Assembly (NCBI GenBank): GCA_963786495.1
Contig: CAWAZL010000002.1
Coordinates: 1,240,001 to 1,304,000 of the forward strand
Reading direction: 5' to 3'
Length of the DNA stretch: 64,000 nucleotides
Origin: JALZKA01 sp963786495
Lineage (GTDB): Bacteria > Actinomycetota > Thermoleophilia > Solirubrobacterales > 70-9
Shown: positions 1 to 8,311 of the stretch, piece by piece
Position numbering within the stretch: the stretch's first letter is position 1
Layout: the number at the start of each line of letters is the position of its first letter
The notes under the pieces: model-generated
Databases searched by the model: none
Told to the model about the DNA's origin: nothing
Seen by the model: only the letters and a program-made list of their open reading frames with translations
Made by a program: the position numbers and the translations under genes

Positions 1-347
1 CGATCAGAGTCAGGTTCCGGGTCCGGACGAGCGATGCGAAGATCAAGGAGGCAAGGATCGAAGGTCGTCGCATCCGTTGCGAAAACGACAAGCGAAACAG
101 CTATTCGGTAGGCACCCTGAACAATGGACGCGTCAAGAACGACGGACGGTTCAAGTCGGAAGAGTCTTTCGAGGGCGAGTTCAGCGCACATGCGTCAGGA
201 AGGATCATCGGCGACGAGGTGCACGGACGGGCGAGGGCATCCTTGGAGGAGGAGCCGATCATTCCTTTCCCCGAGTGCGATACGGGATACATGTCTTGGG
301 AAGGCGAGCAAGTAACGCGGCGCCAGTTCGAGAACGCCCCTTTTTAG
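1..347 (+). CDS. C-terminal part of an unrecognised protein (5' truncated)
   Basis: A frame opening at base 3 runs without a stop to TAG at 345-347, giving about 114 residues. It is mixed polar and acidic, with two cysteines (in RIRCEND and PECDTGY) and a beta-rich look (FKSEESFEGEFSAHASG). Codon use is less GC-biased than in the neighbouring nuo genes, as in many exported proteins, but the N-terminus lies outside the window so no signal peptide can be assessed. It is convergent with nuoF, whose stop is about 50 bp away. I do not recognise the family. The other frames in this stretch are arginine-rich shadows. Confidence 0.55.
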   Translation, partial: IRVRFRVRTSDAKIKEARIEGRRIRCENDKRNSYSVGTLNNGRVKNDGRFKSEESFEGEFSAHASGRIIGDEVHGRARASLEEEPIIPFPECDTGYMSWEGEQVTRRQFENAPF

Positions 348-398
348 GACGCGCAGGCGGGGTTTCTCCGAGGCGGCACACCCCGACGGACCTTTGAC

Positions 399-1721
399 CT
401 AGGCCGAAGCTCCCAGCACCAGCGGCGGCTCGTCCGCTCCAGCGACGTCGATCGGGCCGGGGGCGGCGTCGCGAGCCTCGGCGATCGCCTGCTCGAACTC
501 GTCGCGAAACTTCTTGACCATCGAGCCGACCGGCATGGCCATCGCGTCGCCAAGGACGCACAGGCAGTTGCCGATGATGTTCTCCTGGACCGAGGAGATG
601 ATGTCCAGGTCCATGGGCGTTGCCTCGCCGCGCACGACGCGCTCGAGCATCTTCACCGTCCAGTTGGTGCCCTCGCGGCACGGCGTGCACTTGCCGCACG
701 ACTCGTGGTGGTAGAAGCGCGCGGTGCGGAGCGCGAGCTCGGGGACCGAGACGGTGTCGTCGCCGACGATGATCGCGCCGGAGCCCAGCATCGAGCCGGC
801 CTCGGCCATCGCCTCGAAGGAGTAGGGGAGGTCGAGGTCGTCCCCGGTCAGAACTGGCGCGGACGAGCCGCCCGGGAACCAGACCTTCACCTTGCGGCCC
901 TTGCCCGGGCCGCCGGCCAGGTCGTAGATGATCTCGCGCGATGGGATGCCCAGCTCGATCTCGTAGTTGCCGGGCCGCTGGACGCAGCCCGAGACGGACA
1001 CGACCTTGGTGCCCGTGGACTGCTCGGTGCCCAAACCCTTGAACCAGTCGGCGCCCTTGTTGACGATCAGCGGCACGTTCATCAGCGTCTCGACGTTGTT
1101 GATCAGCGTCGGCCCGCCGTAAAGGCCCTGGATCGCGGGAAAGGGCGGCTTGAGCCGCGGGTTGCCGCGCTTGCCTTCGAGCGAGTCGAGGAGGGCGGTC
1201 TCCTCGCCGCAGATGTAGGCGCCCGCGCCGCGATGGACGACCAGCTCGATCCGGCAGCCCGATCCCAGGATGTTCTCGCCCAGATAGCCCGCCTCGTAGG
1301 CCTCGGCGACTGCCGCGTCCAGGATGTCGGCGACCTCCCAGTACTCGCCGCGGATGAAGATGAAGGCGTACGACGCCCCGACGGCGAGTGCCGAGATGAC
1401 GATGCCCTCGACCAGCGCGTGCGGGTTCTTGTACATGAGCTCGCGGTCCTTGAAGGTGCCGGGCTCGGACTCGTCCGCGTTGCAGCAGAGGTACTTCTCC
1501 ATGTCTCCACGCGGCAGGAAGGAGCCCTTCTTGCCCATCGAGAAACCGGCGCCGCCGCGCCCGCGCAGGCCGGACTCCTCGATCTGGAAGATCAGGTCCT
1601 CCGGCTCCATCGAGCGGAAGGCCTTCTCGATCGCCGTGTAGCCGCCGCGGCGCTTGTAGACGTCCATCGTCGCGAGCCCCGGCTCGTCGAGGTTGTCGAA
1701 CAGCACTCGTGTCTCAGCCAT
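399..1721 (-). CDS. nuoF: NADH-quinone oxidoreductase subunit F
   Basis: This 440-residue subunit takes electrons from NADH to FMN in the peripheral arm of complex I. The glycine-rich nucleotide motif GRGGAGFSMGKKG is near residue 54, followed by NADESEPGTFKDREL. The [4Fe-4S] N3 ligands are in SCGKCTPCREGT, with the fourth cysteine in NIIGNCLC. The length is normal for the family. The ATG start overlaps the end of nuoE by 8 bp, as expected for coupled translation. It is the last gene of a nuoABCDEF run. The next gene downstream is convergent, so nuoG does not follow. Confidence 0.97.
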   Translation of the reverse strand: MAETRVLFDNLDEPGLATMDVYKRRGGYTAIEKAFRSMEPEDLIFQIEESGLRGRGGAGFSMGKKGSFLPRGDMEKYLCCNADESEPGTFKDRELMYKNPHALVEGIVISALAVGASYAFIFIRGEYWEVADILDAAVAEAYEAGYLGENILGSGCRIELVVHRGAGAYICGEETALLDSLEGKRGNPRLKPPFPAIQGLYGGPTLINNVETLMNVPLIVNKGADWFKGLGTEQSTGTKVVSVSGCVQRPGNYEIELGIPSREIIYDLAGGPGKGRKVKVWFPGGSSAPVLTGDDLDLPYSFEAMAEAGSMLGSGAIIVGDDTVSVPELALRTARFYHHESCGKCTPCREGTNWTVKMLERVVRGEATPMDLDIISSVQENIIGNCLCVLGDAMAMPVGSMVKKFRDEFEQAIAEARDAAPGPIDVAGADEPPLVLGASA

Positions 1722-2394
1722 CGGCGGCCATCTTTCGCCTGCGGATGTCCTTGCCGGGCAGCGGGTCCTCGCCGCGCTTGAGGCGCTCGACGATGGTCGC
1801 CGCGTCGCCCGGCTCGAGCGGGCCGTAGTACTGCCCGTCGATCGAGGCCATCGGCGCGATGTCGCACGCGCCGAGGCATTCGAAGCCCTTCAAGAAGACC
1901 TCGCCGTCGGGCGAGTTCGCCCCGTCGTGCTCGGCCTCGTGGTGGTCGCATCCGGCGGCTTCCGAGAACTCGACGAGGATGTCGTCGGCCCCGCGCATCC
2001 AGCAGGAGATGTTGTGGCAGACGAGGACGTGGTGCTTGGCCGTCGGCTCGAGCCGGAAGAGGTCGTAGAAGCTCGCGACCGACTGAAGATAAGCCGGCGT
2101 GAGGCCCATGACGGCGGCGGCCTGGCGGATGCCTTCCGGCGTGCACCAGCCGTAGTGGCGCTGGACGGCCCAAAGCGCCGGGATCGACGCGGAGCGAAGC
2201 TGCGGGTAGCGGCCCATCGCGTCCTCGATCGTGCGCTGGAGCTCCGGCGGCACGTCCACCTCGTGGAGCTCGGGCACGCGCTCGGCGTCCTCGGGGCGCA
2301 TCGAGCCGATCAGCTCGGAGCGCTCAGCGTTCGTCAGGAGGTCGGTGGGGCGCATCGGCCCGCCGTTGCCCCCGTTGCCTGTTTGGCCCGTCAC
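1714..2394 (-). CDS. nuoE: NADH-quinone oxidoreductase subunit E
   Basis: This 226-residue thioredoxin-fold subunit carries the [2Fe-2S] cluster N1a. The ligands are visible as CHNISC (C-x4-C) and CLGAC (C-x3-C). I chose the GTG at 2394 because it overlaps the nuoD stop as GTGA and has GGGAGG about 8-9 bases upstream. The alternative ATG at 2355 (MRPTDLL) has no comparable ribosome binding site. The polar N-terminus before the helical bundle (residues 1-50) is longer than in E. coli. The subunit pairs with NuoF in the NADH dehydrogenase module. Confidence 0.95.
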   Translation of the reverse strand: MTGQTGNGGNGGPMRPTDLLTNAERSELIGSMRPEDAERVPELHEVDVPPELQRTIEDAMGRYPQLRSASIPALWAVQRHYGWCTPEGIRQAAAVMGLTPAYLQSVASFYDLFRLEPTAKHHVLVCHNISCWMRGADDILVEFSEAAGCDHHEAEHDGANSPDGEVFLKGFECLGACDIAPMASIDGQYYGPLEPGDAATIVERLKRGEDPLPGKDIRRRKMAADG

Positions 2395-3761
2395 CTGTCG
2401 ATGCCTCCCAGGATCGGGTCGAGCATGGCGAGGGTCTGGATCATGTCCGCGATGTACTCGCCGACGCACATGTCCCTCAGCGCCTGGAGGTTCACGAAAG
2501 AGGGGTCGCGGAAGTGGACTCGCGCGGGCTTCGCAGAGCCGTCGGCCAGGATGAAGCAGCCGAGCTCCCCGCGCGGCGACTCAATCGGGTAGTAGCACTC
2601 GCCGGGCGGCACCCGGAAGCCCTCGGTGACGAGCTTGAAGTGGTGGATGAGCGCCTCCATCGAGGTCGAGAGCTCGTGGCGAGGTGGCAGCACGATCTTC
2701 CGATCGTCGGCGAGCACCGGGCCCTCGGGGAGGCCGTCGATCGCCTGCTCGATGATCTTCACGGACTCGCGCATCTCCTGGATGCGGCAGCGGAAGCGGT
2801 CCCAGCCATCGCCCACGGTCCCGATCGGGATGTCGAAATCGAAATCGCCGTATGCGAGATATGGGTCCACCTTGCGGAGGTCCCAAGGCTCGCCCGCGGC
2901 GCGCAGGAGCGGTCCGGTCACGCCGAGCGCCTTCAGGCGCTCGCGATCGACCATGCCGACGCCCTTGGTGCGCTGGAGGAAGATCTCGTTCTTGGTGAGG
3001 AGCGCCTCGAACTGGTCGACGCGGGTGGGGAACTCGGCGCAGAACTCCTTCACCTTCCGCTCGAAGCCGACCGGGATGTCCTCGAAGACGCCGCCGACCT
3101 GGAAGTAGCGCGTGTGCATGCGCTGCCCGGTGGACATCTCGAACAGGTCGAGGATCCGGTCGCGGTCGCGGAAGCAGTAGAAGAACATCGACATCGCGCC
3201 CAGGTCGAGAGCGGAAGTGCCGAGCCAGACCAGGTGCGAGTGGAGCCGGTTCAGCTCCATGTGGATGACGCGCAGGTACTTGGCGCGCGGCGGGATCTCG
3301 AGGTCGAGCATCTTCTCGACGCAGCCGCAGAACGCCTGCATGTTGAAGAAGTAGGAGAGGTAGTCCATCCGCTCCACGAACGGGATCGCCTTCCAATACG
3401 ACTTGTCCTCGCAGTTCTTCTCGATGCCCGTGTGGACGTAGCCCATGATGGGCTTGAGGTCGATTACGGTCTCGCCCTGGAGGGAGACGAGCAGGCGAAG
3501 AACGCCGTGAGTGGCAGGGTGGTGCGGCCCGAGGTTGACCGTCATGAGCTCTTGTTCGAGCTCCAAGGCCTCGTCGGCGCCCGTGCGCTCGACGACCGAG
3601 GTGCCGATGACCTCCGCGGAGGAGCGGGCGACGATGTCGCGTCCGTGAGCGGGTGACGAGCCGCGCATGCCTGTGGCGGCGCCGTTGCCCGAAGGCGCGC
3701 CGGTCGGCAGCGCGGGTGCGGCGTCTTCCTCGTCGCGCAGGCGCTCGTCCGTCTCGTTCAT
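2391..3761 (-). CDS. nuoD: NADH-quinone oxidoreductase subunit D
   Basis: This 456-residue 49-kDa-type subunit forms the quinone-binding site together with NuoB. The hallmark LGPHHPATHGVLRLL lies near residue 76, followed by GYVHTGIEKNCE and the C-terminal IESPRGELGCF typical of the family. The ATG start overlaps the nuoC stop (ATGA). About 70 residues precede the conserved core. They are polar and low in complexity (for example GAPSGNGAATG) and look like a lineage-specific extension. The subunit acts at the cytoplasmic face of the membrane. Confidence 0.97.
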   Translation of the reverse strand: MNETDERLRDEEDAAPALPTGAPSGNGAATGMRGSSPAHGRDIVARSSAEVIGTSVVERTGADEALELEQELMTVNLGPHHPATHGVLRLLVSLQGETVIDLKPIMGYVHTGIEKNCEDKSYWKAIPFVERMDYLSYFFNMQAFCGCVEKMLDLEIPPRAKYLRVIHMELNRLHSHLVWLGTSALDLGAMSMFFYCFRDRDRILDLFEMSTGQRMHTRYFQVGGVFEDIPVGFERKVKEFCAEFPTRVDQFEALLTKNEIFLQRTKGVGMVDRERLKALGVTGPLLRAAGEPWDLRKVDPYLAYGDFDFDIPIGTVGDGWDRFRCRIQEMRESVKIIEQAIDGLPEGPVLADDRKIVLPPRHELSTSMEALIHHFKLVTEGFRVPPGECYYPIESPRGELGCFILADGSAKPARVHFRDPSFVNLQALRDMCVGEYIADMIQTLAMLDPILGGIDR

Positions 3762-4288
3762 GCGTACCACCCCGGGACGTCCCGCTCGGTGTTGGTGAAG
3801 ATCACGGGCTCGCCGCCGATCGGGAAGTCGCGGCGCTGGGGCCAGCCGACGTAGTCCTCGGGCATGAGGATGCGGCGCAGGTCGGGATGCCCGGTGAAGA
3901 CGATGCCGAAGAAGTCGTAGACCTCGCGCTCCTGGTGGTCGGCCGTGGGCCACTCGTCGCATACGGTCGGAATCCTGGGGAGCTCGTCGGCCCCCGGGTC
4001 CTCAAGGTTGGCCCGCACGCGGATGCGCTCGACCCGCGCCATGTTGAGGAGCTCGTAGTGGACGCCGAAGCGGGGCTCGGCGGGCAGGTAGTCGACGCCA
4101 TGGACGCTTGCCAGGAAGGTGTACTCCTGGCCGGGCGTATCGCGGAGCCAGGCGAGGACCTCGCGGATCTTCGCCGGGTCGCAGATCAGGCACGCCTGTC
4201 CGTACTCGAAGTAGCTGCCGGTGATCGCGCCCGGGTGCGACTCGTTCAAGTCGGCGCGGATGAGCTCTAGGCCGGGTGCGTCTGGCAC
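3758..4288 (-). CDS. nuoC: NADH-quinone oxidoreductase subunit C
   Basis: This is the 176-residue 30-kDa-type subunit. The signature EREVYDFFGIVFTGHPDLRR is followed by LMPEDYVGWPQRRDFP. The start is GTG at 4288, two bases after the nuoB stop. An upstream extension of the frame would lie inside nuoB and reads as arginine-rich antisense-like sequence, so I excluded it. The protein is structural in the hydrophilic arm and contacts NuoD, with which it is translationally coupled through ATGA. Confidence 0.95.
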   Translation of the reverse strand: MPDAPGLELIRADLNESHPGAITGSYFEYGQACLICDPAKIREVLAWLRDTPGQEYTFLASVHGVDYLPAEPRFGVHYELLNMARVERIRVRANLEDPGADELPRIPTVCDEWPTADHQEREVYDFFGIVFTGHPDLRRILMPEDYVGWPQRRDFPIGGEPVIFTNTERDVPGWYA

Positions 4289-4290
4289 GG

Positions 4291-5109
4291 CTAGATGAAG
4301 CGACCGGCGTCGCGGTCGGGCTTGGATGGGGTGGCGACGCGCTCCTGCGGGGGGCCCGGCACATCGACCGGCCCCCCGGGCGAGCCCGAGACCGGGGGCC
4401 CGGCGGCCTCGGCGATGTCGCGGGCGGCGGCGTAGGCGTCGCGCGCCTCGTCGGTCACTTTGCCGAGGTCGTGCGCCCACTCCTCGGTGCCGTGCGCCGA
4501 GTAGCGCGTGCGCCAGCCGATGTCCGGGTTGCCCCTGATCATCCGCTGGAGCTTGTTGAAGCCATAGAGAAGCGCCTCGGGCCGAGGCGGACAGCCGGGA
4601 ACGTGGATGTCGACCGGCAGGAACTTGTCCGCGCCCTGGACGACGGCGTAATTACTGAACATGCCGCCGGACGAGGAACAGGCGCCCATCGAGACGACCC
4701 ACTTGGGCTCGAGCATCTGGTCGTAGAGGCGGCGGACGACCGGTGCCATCTTGATCGAGACGCGGCCCGAGAGGATCAGCATGTCGGCTTGGCGGGGAGA
4801 GGCGCGCATCGCCTCGGCGCCGAAGCGGGCGATGTCGTAGCGCGGGCTGACGACCGACATCATCTCGATCGCGCAACAGGCTAGTCCGAAGGTCGCGGGG
4901 AAGATGGCGTTGGACCGGCCCCAGTTCAAGACCTTGTCGAGGCGAGTGGTGAGGACGGCCTCTGCGACCATCTTCTCCAGGTCGACGCCCTCGATGTCGC
5001 CGCGAAGGAGGTCGCGCGCACGGACCTGGCGGACGTGGAGCGCCTTGTTCGGATCCGGCTCGTCCAGGGGCAGGTTCGCCCTGATCTTCTCGCGACGCTC
5101 GATCTTCAC
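4291..5109 (-). CDS. nuoB: NADH-quinone oxidoreductase subunit B
   Basis: This 272-residue PSST-type subunit holds the terminal [4Fe-4S] cluster N2. The cysteine pattern is complete: the tandem pair in GLACCAIEMM, then GACSSSGG and PGCPPRPEALL. The start is GTG, 4 bases after the nuoA stop. The family core ends near residue 205. A proline- and glycine-rich tail of about 60 residues (for example SGSPGGPVDVPGPP) has no obvious function and is probably disordered. Confidence 0.97.
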   Translation of the reverse strand: MKIERREKIRANLPLDEPDPNKALHVRQVRARDLLRGDIEGVDLEKMVAEAVLTTRLDKVLNWGRSNAIFPATFGLACCAIEMMSVVSPRYDIARFGAEAMRASPRQADMLILSGRVSIKMAPVVRRLYDQMLEPKWVVSMGACSSSGGMFSNYAVVQGADKFLPVDIHVPGCPPRPEALLYGFNKLQRMIRGNPDIGWRTRYSAHGTEEWAHDLGKVTDEARDAYAAARDIAEAAGPPVSGSPGGPVDVPGPPQERVATPSKPDRDAGRFI

Positions 5110-5113
5110 GGCA

Positions 5114-5473
5114 TCACTTCCAGTCGAGCGCGCCGCGGCGCCAGACGTAGATCAGCGCCACCATGAGGAGGAAGACGAAGATCAGGATCTCGGCAAGGAC
5201 GAAGACCGAGTCGGACGCCTGGAGGATCGCGCCGACGGGGTAGAGGAAGACCACCTCGATGTCGAAGAGGATGAAGAGCATCGCGACCATGTAGAACGAG
5301 ACGCCGAAGCGAAACGTCTTCGACACCTCGCTTGGCAGCCCGCACTCATACGGCTCGGACTTCACCTTGTTCGGCCGCCGTGGGCCGAGCATCGAGTTGA
5401 CCGCTACCAGGAGGCCACCGACCAGAATCCCGAGGCCGGCGAAGACGATGACTGGCAGGTAGCTTTGGAGCAC
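5114..5473 (-). CDS. nuoA: NADH-quinone oxidoreductase subunit A
   Basis: This 119-residue membrane subunit has three predicted transmembrane segments (about residues 5-25, 62-84 and 91-110). The conserved motif KSEPYECGLP is between the first two, and FDIEVVFLYP is in the second. I chose the GTG at 5473 because the resulting length and N-terminus (VLQSYLPVIV) match the family. The upstream in-frame sequence is cysteine-rich, without homology I can recognise. This is the first gene of the nuoA-F run. The 91 bp to the divergent gene at 5565 should hold the promoter, but I cannot assign boxes with confidence. Confidence 0.92.
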   Translation of the reverse strand: MLQSYLPVIVFAGLGILVGGLLVAVNSMLGPRRPNKVKSEPYECGLPSEVSKTFRFGVSFYMVAMLFILFDIEVVFLYPVGAILQASDSVFVLAEILIFVFLLMVALIYVWRRGALDWK

Positions 5474-5564
5474 TTCGCGAGGCAGGATATACCCAGCTTG
5501 TGCGCAGTAGCCACATAGTGATATTTCGCATCCGAAAGCCGAAATCCGACCCCTGGGGCAGGGT

Positions 5565-6002
5565 TTGGTAGCCGTCCACATAGGCGTCGGCGTCGGCGTC
5601 CTCCTGACCAGCCTTGGCGCCGGTCTCTGGGGCGCCTACGCCTGGTACCGCGAAGAGCCCTCCGCGGGCTTTTGGTATCTCCTGCGCGTGTCGCAGGTGG
5701 CGATGGTGATCCAGGCGCTCGTCGGCACGATCCTCCTGGGGACCGGGCGCGAGGCCGTCGATGGCCTTCATTACCTCTACGGCATCCTGCCCATCTTCGT
5801 TTCGATGCTCGCGGAGGCGGCGCGGGCGGGTGCGGGCGAGCGCGAGCTCGAAGGGATCGACTTCGAAGCCCTCCCGCACGAGCGCCAGCGACTGGTCGCC
5901 CTCGCCATCTTCCGGCGCGAGACGGGGATCATGGCCGTCTCGGCGCTCGTCGTCTTCGGCCTTGCCCTCCGCGCGGCGGGCACCAGCGCCGGCCTTTTCT
6001 AA
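5565..6002 (+). CDS. Small integral membrane protein, function unknown
   Basis: This 145-residue protein has four hydrophobic stretches: about residues 5-26 (after MVAVHIGVGVG), 43-60, 68-85 and 122-142. A charged loop (AGERELEGIDFEALPHERQR) lies before the last. It starts with TTG after a purine-rich GGGGCAGGG. It is divergent from nuoA, which might mean shared control, but no domain is recognised. Its stop overlaps the stop of the convergent flavin reductase gene by about 3-4 bases. Confidence 0.7.
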   Translation: MVAVHIGVGVGVLLTSLGAGLWGAYAWYREEPSAGFWYLLRVSQVAMVIQALVGTILLGTGREAVDGLHYLYGILPIFVSMLAEAARAGAGERELEGIDFEALPHERQRLVALAIFRRETGIMAVSALVVFGLALRAAGTSAGLF

Positions 6003-6472
6003 AAGCTTCGGTACTGCCCGTCCACGAAGAGGAGCGGCTCGCCGTCGCCCGTTCCGAGGTCGATGACGGTGCCGGTCACGATCGTGTGGTCGCCGCCGTC
6101 AAGGAGGTCGCGGAGCTCGCAGACGACCCAGACGAGTGCGCCGTCGAGGACCGGCACGCCCGAGTGCTCAGTGGCCGGCACGCCCTCCCATTTCTCCGAG
6201 TGAGGCGCCCTGGTAGCGAAAGAACGTGCCTCCGCCTCCCCGCTCGCCGGAAGCACGTTCACCGCGAAGCTGCCCGCGGCCCGCAGCGCTCCCAGCGTGC
6301 GCGAACGGTGGTCCAGGCAGACGAGCATGAGCGGCGGGTCGAGCGAAAGCGATGCCACCGCATTGGCCGTCGCGCCGGCGGGTTCGGGGTCGCCAGGGGC
6401 CGTGACGACGGTGACCGGGGTCGGCACCAGCGCCATCGCGCTTCGGAACTGATCTGGGGTTGGCGCGGTCAT
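5999..6472 (-). CDS. Flavin reductase-like, FMN-binding split-barrel protein
   Basis: This 157-residue protein fits the HpaC/flavin reductase domain. It opens FRSAMALVPTPVTVVT, followed by GATANAVASLSLDPPLMLVC, which is the usual flavin-binding strand-loop, and SRTLGALRAAGSFAVNVL. Such proteins reduce FMN or FAD with NAD(P)H for a partner monooxygenase, or use flavin themselves. No monooxygenase partner is adjacent, so the substrate is unknown. It is convergent with the membrane protein gene upstream. Confidence 0.88.
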   Translation of the reverse strand: MTAPTPDQFRSAMALVPTPVTVVTAPGDPEPAGATANAVASLSLDPPLMLVCLDHRSRTLGALRAAGSFAVNVLPASGEAEARSFATRAPHSEKWEGVPATEHSGVPVLDGALVWVVCELRDLLDGGDHTIVTGTVIDLGTGDGEPLLFVDGQYRSF

Positions 6473-6513
6473 AAGGCAGAGCGTCCTCAGAGAAAAAGTA
6501 TGATGCCGCCGCG

Positions 6514-6966
6514 GTGCGCTCCGTTTCCATCATCACCGTCGCGGTCGCCGCGACCCTCGGTCTAGCTGCCTGCGGCAGCCAGGGAGTCGAAGTCGATTCC
6601 GAGGCCGACCTCCAGGGCGCCGAGCTCTTCGCTGAGCGATGCGGCGGCTGTCACACGCTTGAGGCCGCGGGGGCGCAGGGCTCTTCGACGCGCGTAGTCC
6701 GTAACCAGGGCCCGAACCTCGACGAGCGGGCTGAGTCGTCGGAGGACGTGCTCTATGCGATCAGGAACGGCGGCTTCTCCGGCGCGATCATGCCGCAGCA
6801 GATCGTCACCGGCGAGGAAGCTCAGGCGATCGCCGACTTCGTGGCCAAGTACTCGGGCACCAAGATCGACCGCCCGACGCGTCCTTCTCCCGAGGGTGGC
6901 CCGGACAACGTCACCGAGGGCGACGCCGCCGAAGAGCCCGTCAGCGGCAGCGCAACCGGCGAGTAG
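6514..6966 (+). CDS. Cytochrome c-type lipoprotein
   Basis: This 150-residue exported protein has a lipobox (LAAC, lipidated Cys20) ending a hydrophobic signal. The heme motif CGGCH is at residues 43-47 and a likely distal ligand, Met93, is in GAIMPQQI. This is a mono-heme class I cytochrome c anchored to the outer face of the membrane, probably passing electrons between a quinol-oxidising complex and an oxidase. The C-terminal 40 residues are polar and disordered-looking. It starts with GTG. serS follows 23 bp downstream on the same strand. Confidence 0.88.
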   Translation: MRSVSIITVAVAATLGLAACGSQGVEVDSEADLQGAELFAERCGGCHTLEAAGAQGSSTRVVRNQGPNLDERAESSEDVLYAIRNGGFSGAIMPQQIVTGEEAQAIADFVAKYSGTKIDRPTRPSPEGGPDNVTEGDAAEEPVSGSATGE

Positions 6967-6989
6967 GCCGCGCCCCGCGGCGCCAGCCA

Positions 6990-8267
6990 GTGCTCGATCT
7001 CAAGGCGATCCGAGAGGACCCGGGGCCGGCTCGGGAAGCGCTTGCGCGCCGAGGGGCCGCCGAGGCACTCGACGAGCTCCTTGGCGTTGACGTTCGCCGC
7101 CGCGAGCTGCTGCCCAAGGTCGAAGAGGGGCGCGCCCGCCGCAACTCAGTCTCCGATGCGATCGCCGAAGCCAAGCGCTCGGGCGACGAGGCAGAAGGCC
7201 CGATCGCCGAGATGCGCGAGCTCGGCAGCGAGATCAAGCGGATGGAGACCGAGCTCGCGGAGATCGAGGCACGTCGCGACGAGTTGGCCCAGGCGCTGCC
7301 GAACCTTCCCTCGCCGGACGCGCCCGACGGGGACGAGGGCGACGGCGTCACCCTGCGCGAGGTCGGCTCTGCGCGGGAGTTCGGATTCGAGCTACGCGAC
7401 CACCTCGACCTCGGAACGCAGCACGGCTGGATCGAGATGGAGAAGGCCGCCGAGGCCTCCGGGTCCCGCTTCGCGTACCTGATCGGCGACCTCGTCATGG
7501 TCGAGCTTGCCCTGGTCCGTTTCGCCGTCGACCGCGTTCGGGCGGAGGGCTTCGAGCCCGTTGTGCCTCCGGTCCTCGTCCGCGAAGCCCCGCTCCAGGG
7601 CACGGGCTTCTTCCCCGGCGAGCGCGAGATGATCTACGAGGTCGAGCGCGACGAGCTGTTTCTCGTCGGCACCTCGGAGGTCCCGCTCGCCGCGCTCCAC
7701 GCGGGCGACATCCTCGACGCCGCCGACCTGCCGATCCGCTACGCCGGCATCTCGACCTGCTTTCGCCGCGAGGCCGGGGCCGCCGGCAAGGACACCCGCG
7801 GCATCTTTCGCGTCCACCAGTTCGACAAGGTCGAGATGTTCTCGTTCGTCAACCCCTCGGAGTCGGATGCCGAGCACGACCGCATCCTTGCTGTCGAGGA
7901 AGGCATCCTCCAGGCCCTTGAGATTCCGTACCGAGTTGTGGACATCCCGGTCGGCGACCTCGGCGCTCCGGCCGCGCGCAAGTTCGACTGCGAGGCGTGG
8001 ATTCCAAGCCAGGAGCGCTACCGCGAGCTGACCTCCTGCTCGAACACGACCGATTACCAGGCCCGGCGGCTCGGCGCGCGCTACCGGGCTTCGGCCGAAA
8101 CAGCGCCCGAGGTTCTCCACACGCTGAACGGGACCGCCGTGGCCGTCGGCCGGTCGCTGATCGCTCTGATCGAGAACGGCCAGGAGGAAGACGGCAGCGT
8201 GCGGCTGCCCCAGGCGCTCGTCGAGGCGGGCGCGCCTGAGGTCATTGGCGCGGGGCAGGACGGCTAA
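6990..8267 (+). CDS. serS: Serine--tRNA ligase
   Basis: This 425-residue class II aminoacyl-tRNA synthetase charges tRNA-Ser. The N-terminal helical arm (to about residue 105, KSSGDEAEG.. region) is followed by the catalytic core. Motif 2 appears as FRREAGAAGKDTRGIFRVHQF-like sequence near residue 255 and motif 3 as NGTAVAVGRSLIALIEN near residue 385. The length is normal. It starts with GTG. Just after the stop comes the perfect palindrome GGGACCGGTCCC, followed by copies of the dispersed GGGGTCTGACCCC-type repeat. Confidence 0.96.
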   Translation: MLDLKAIREDPGPAREALARRGAAEALDELLGVDVRRRELLPKVEEGRARRNSVSDAIAEAKRSGDEAEGPIAEMRELGSEIKRMETELAEIEARRDELAQALPNLPSPDAPDGDEGDGVTLREVGSAREFGFELRDHLDLGTQHGWIEMEKAAEASGSRFAYLIGDLVMVELALVRFAVDRVRAEGFEPVVPPVLVREAPLQGTGFFPGEREMIYEVERDELFLVGTSEVPLAALHAGDILDAADLPIRYAGISTCFRREAGAAGKDTRGIFRVHQFDKVEMFSFVNPSESDAEHDRILAVEEGILQALEIPYRVVDIPVGDLGAPAARKFDCEAWIPSQERYRELTSCSNTTDYQARRLGARYRASAETAPEVLHTLNGTAVAVGRSLIALIENGQEEDGSVRLPQALVEAGAPEVIGAGQDG

Positions 8268-8311
8268 GGGGACCGGTCCCGGAAGGGTCAGATCCCTTCG
8301 GGGTCAGACCC
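8268..8311. repeat. Palindromic repeats between serS and msrB, overlapping the msrB 3' end
   Basis: There are three adjacent inverted repeats: GGGACCGGTCCC at 8269-8280, the degenerate AAGGGTCAGATCCCTT at 8283-8298, and GGGGTCAGACCC at 8300-8311. The last two are members of the dispersed family described elsewhere in this window. They lie inside the convergent msrB reading frame and encode its final residues GSDPEGI and its TGA stop. They could also act as a transcription barrier between the two convergent genes, although no T tract is present. Confidence 0.8.

Noticed and set aside
77..397. Alternative reading frame at the left edge starting ATGCGAAAACG-like sequence
   Set aside because: It is arginine-rich and overlaps the better frame that is open from base 3 to 347.
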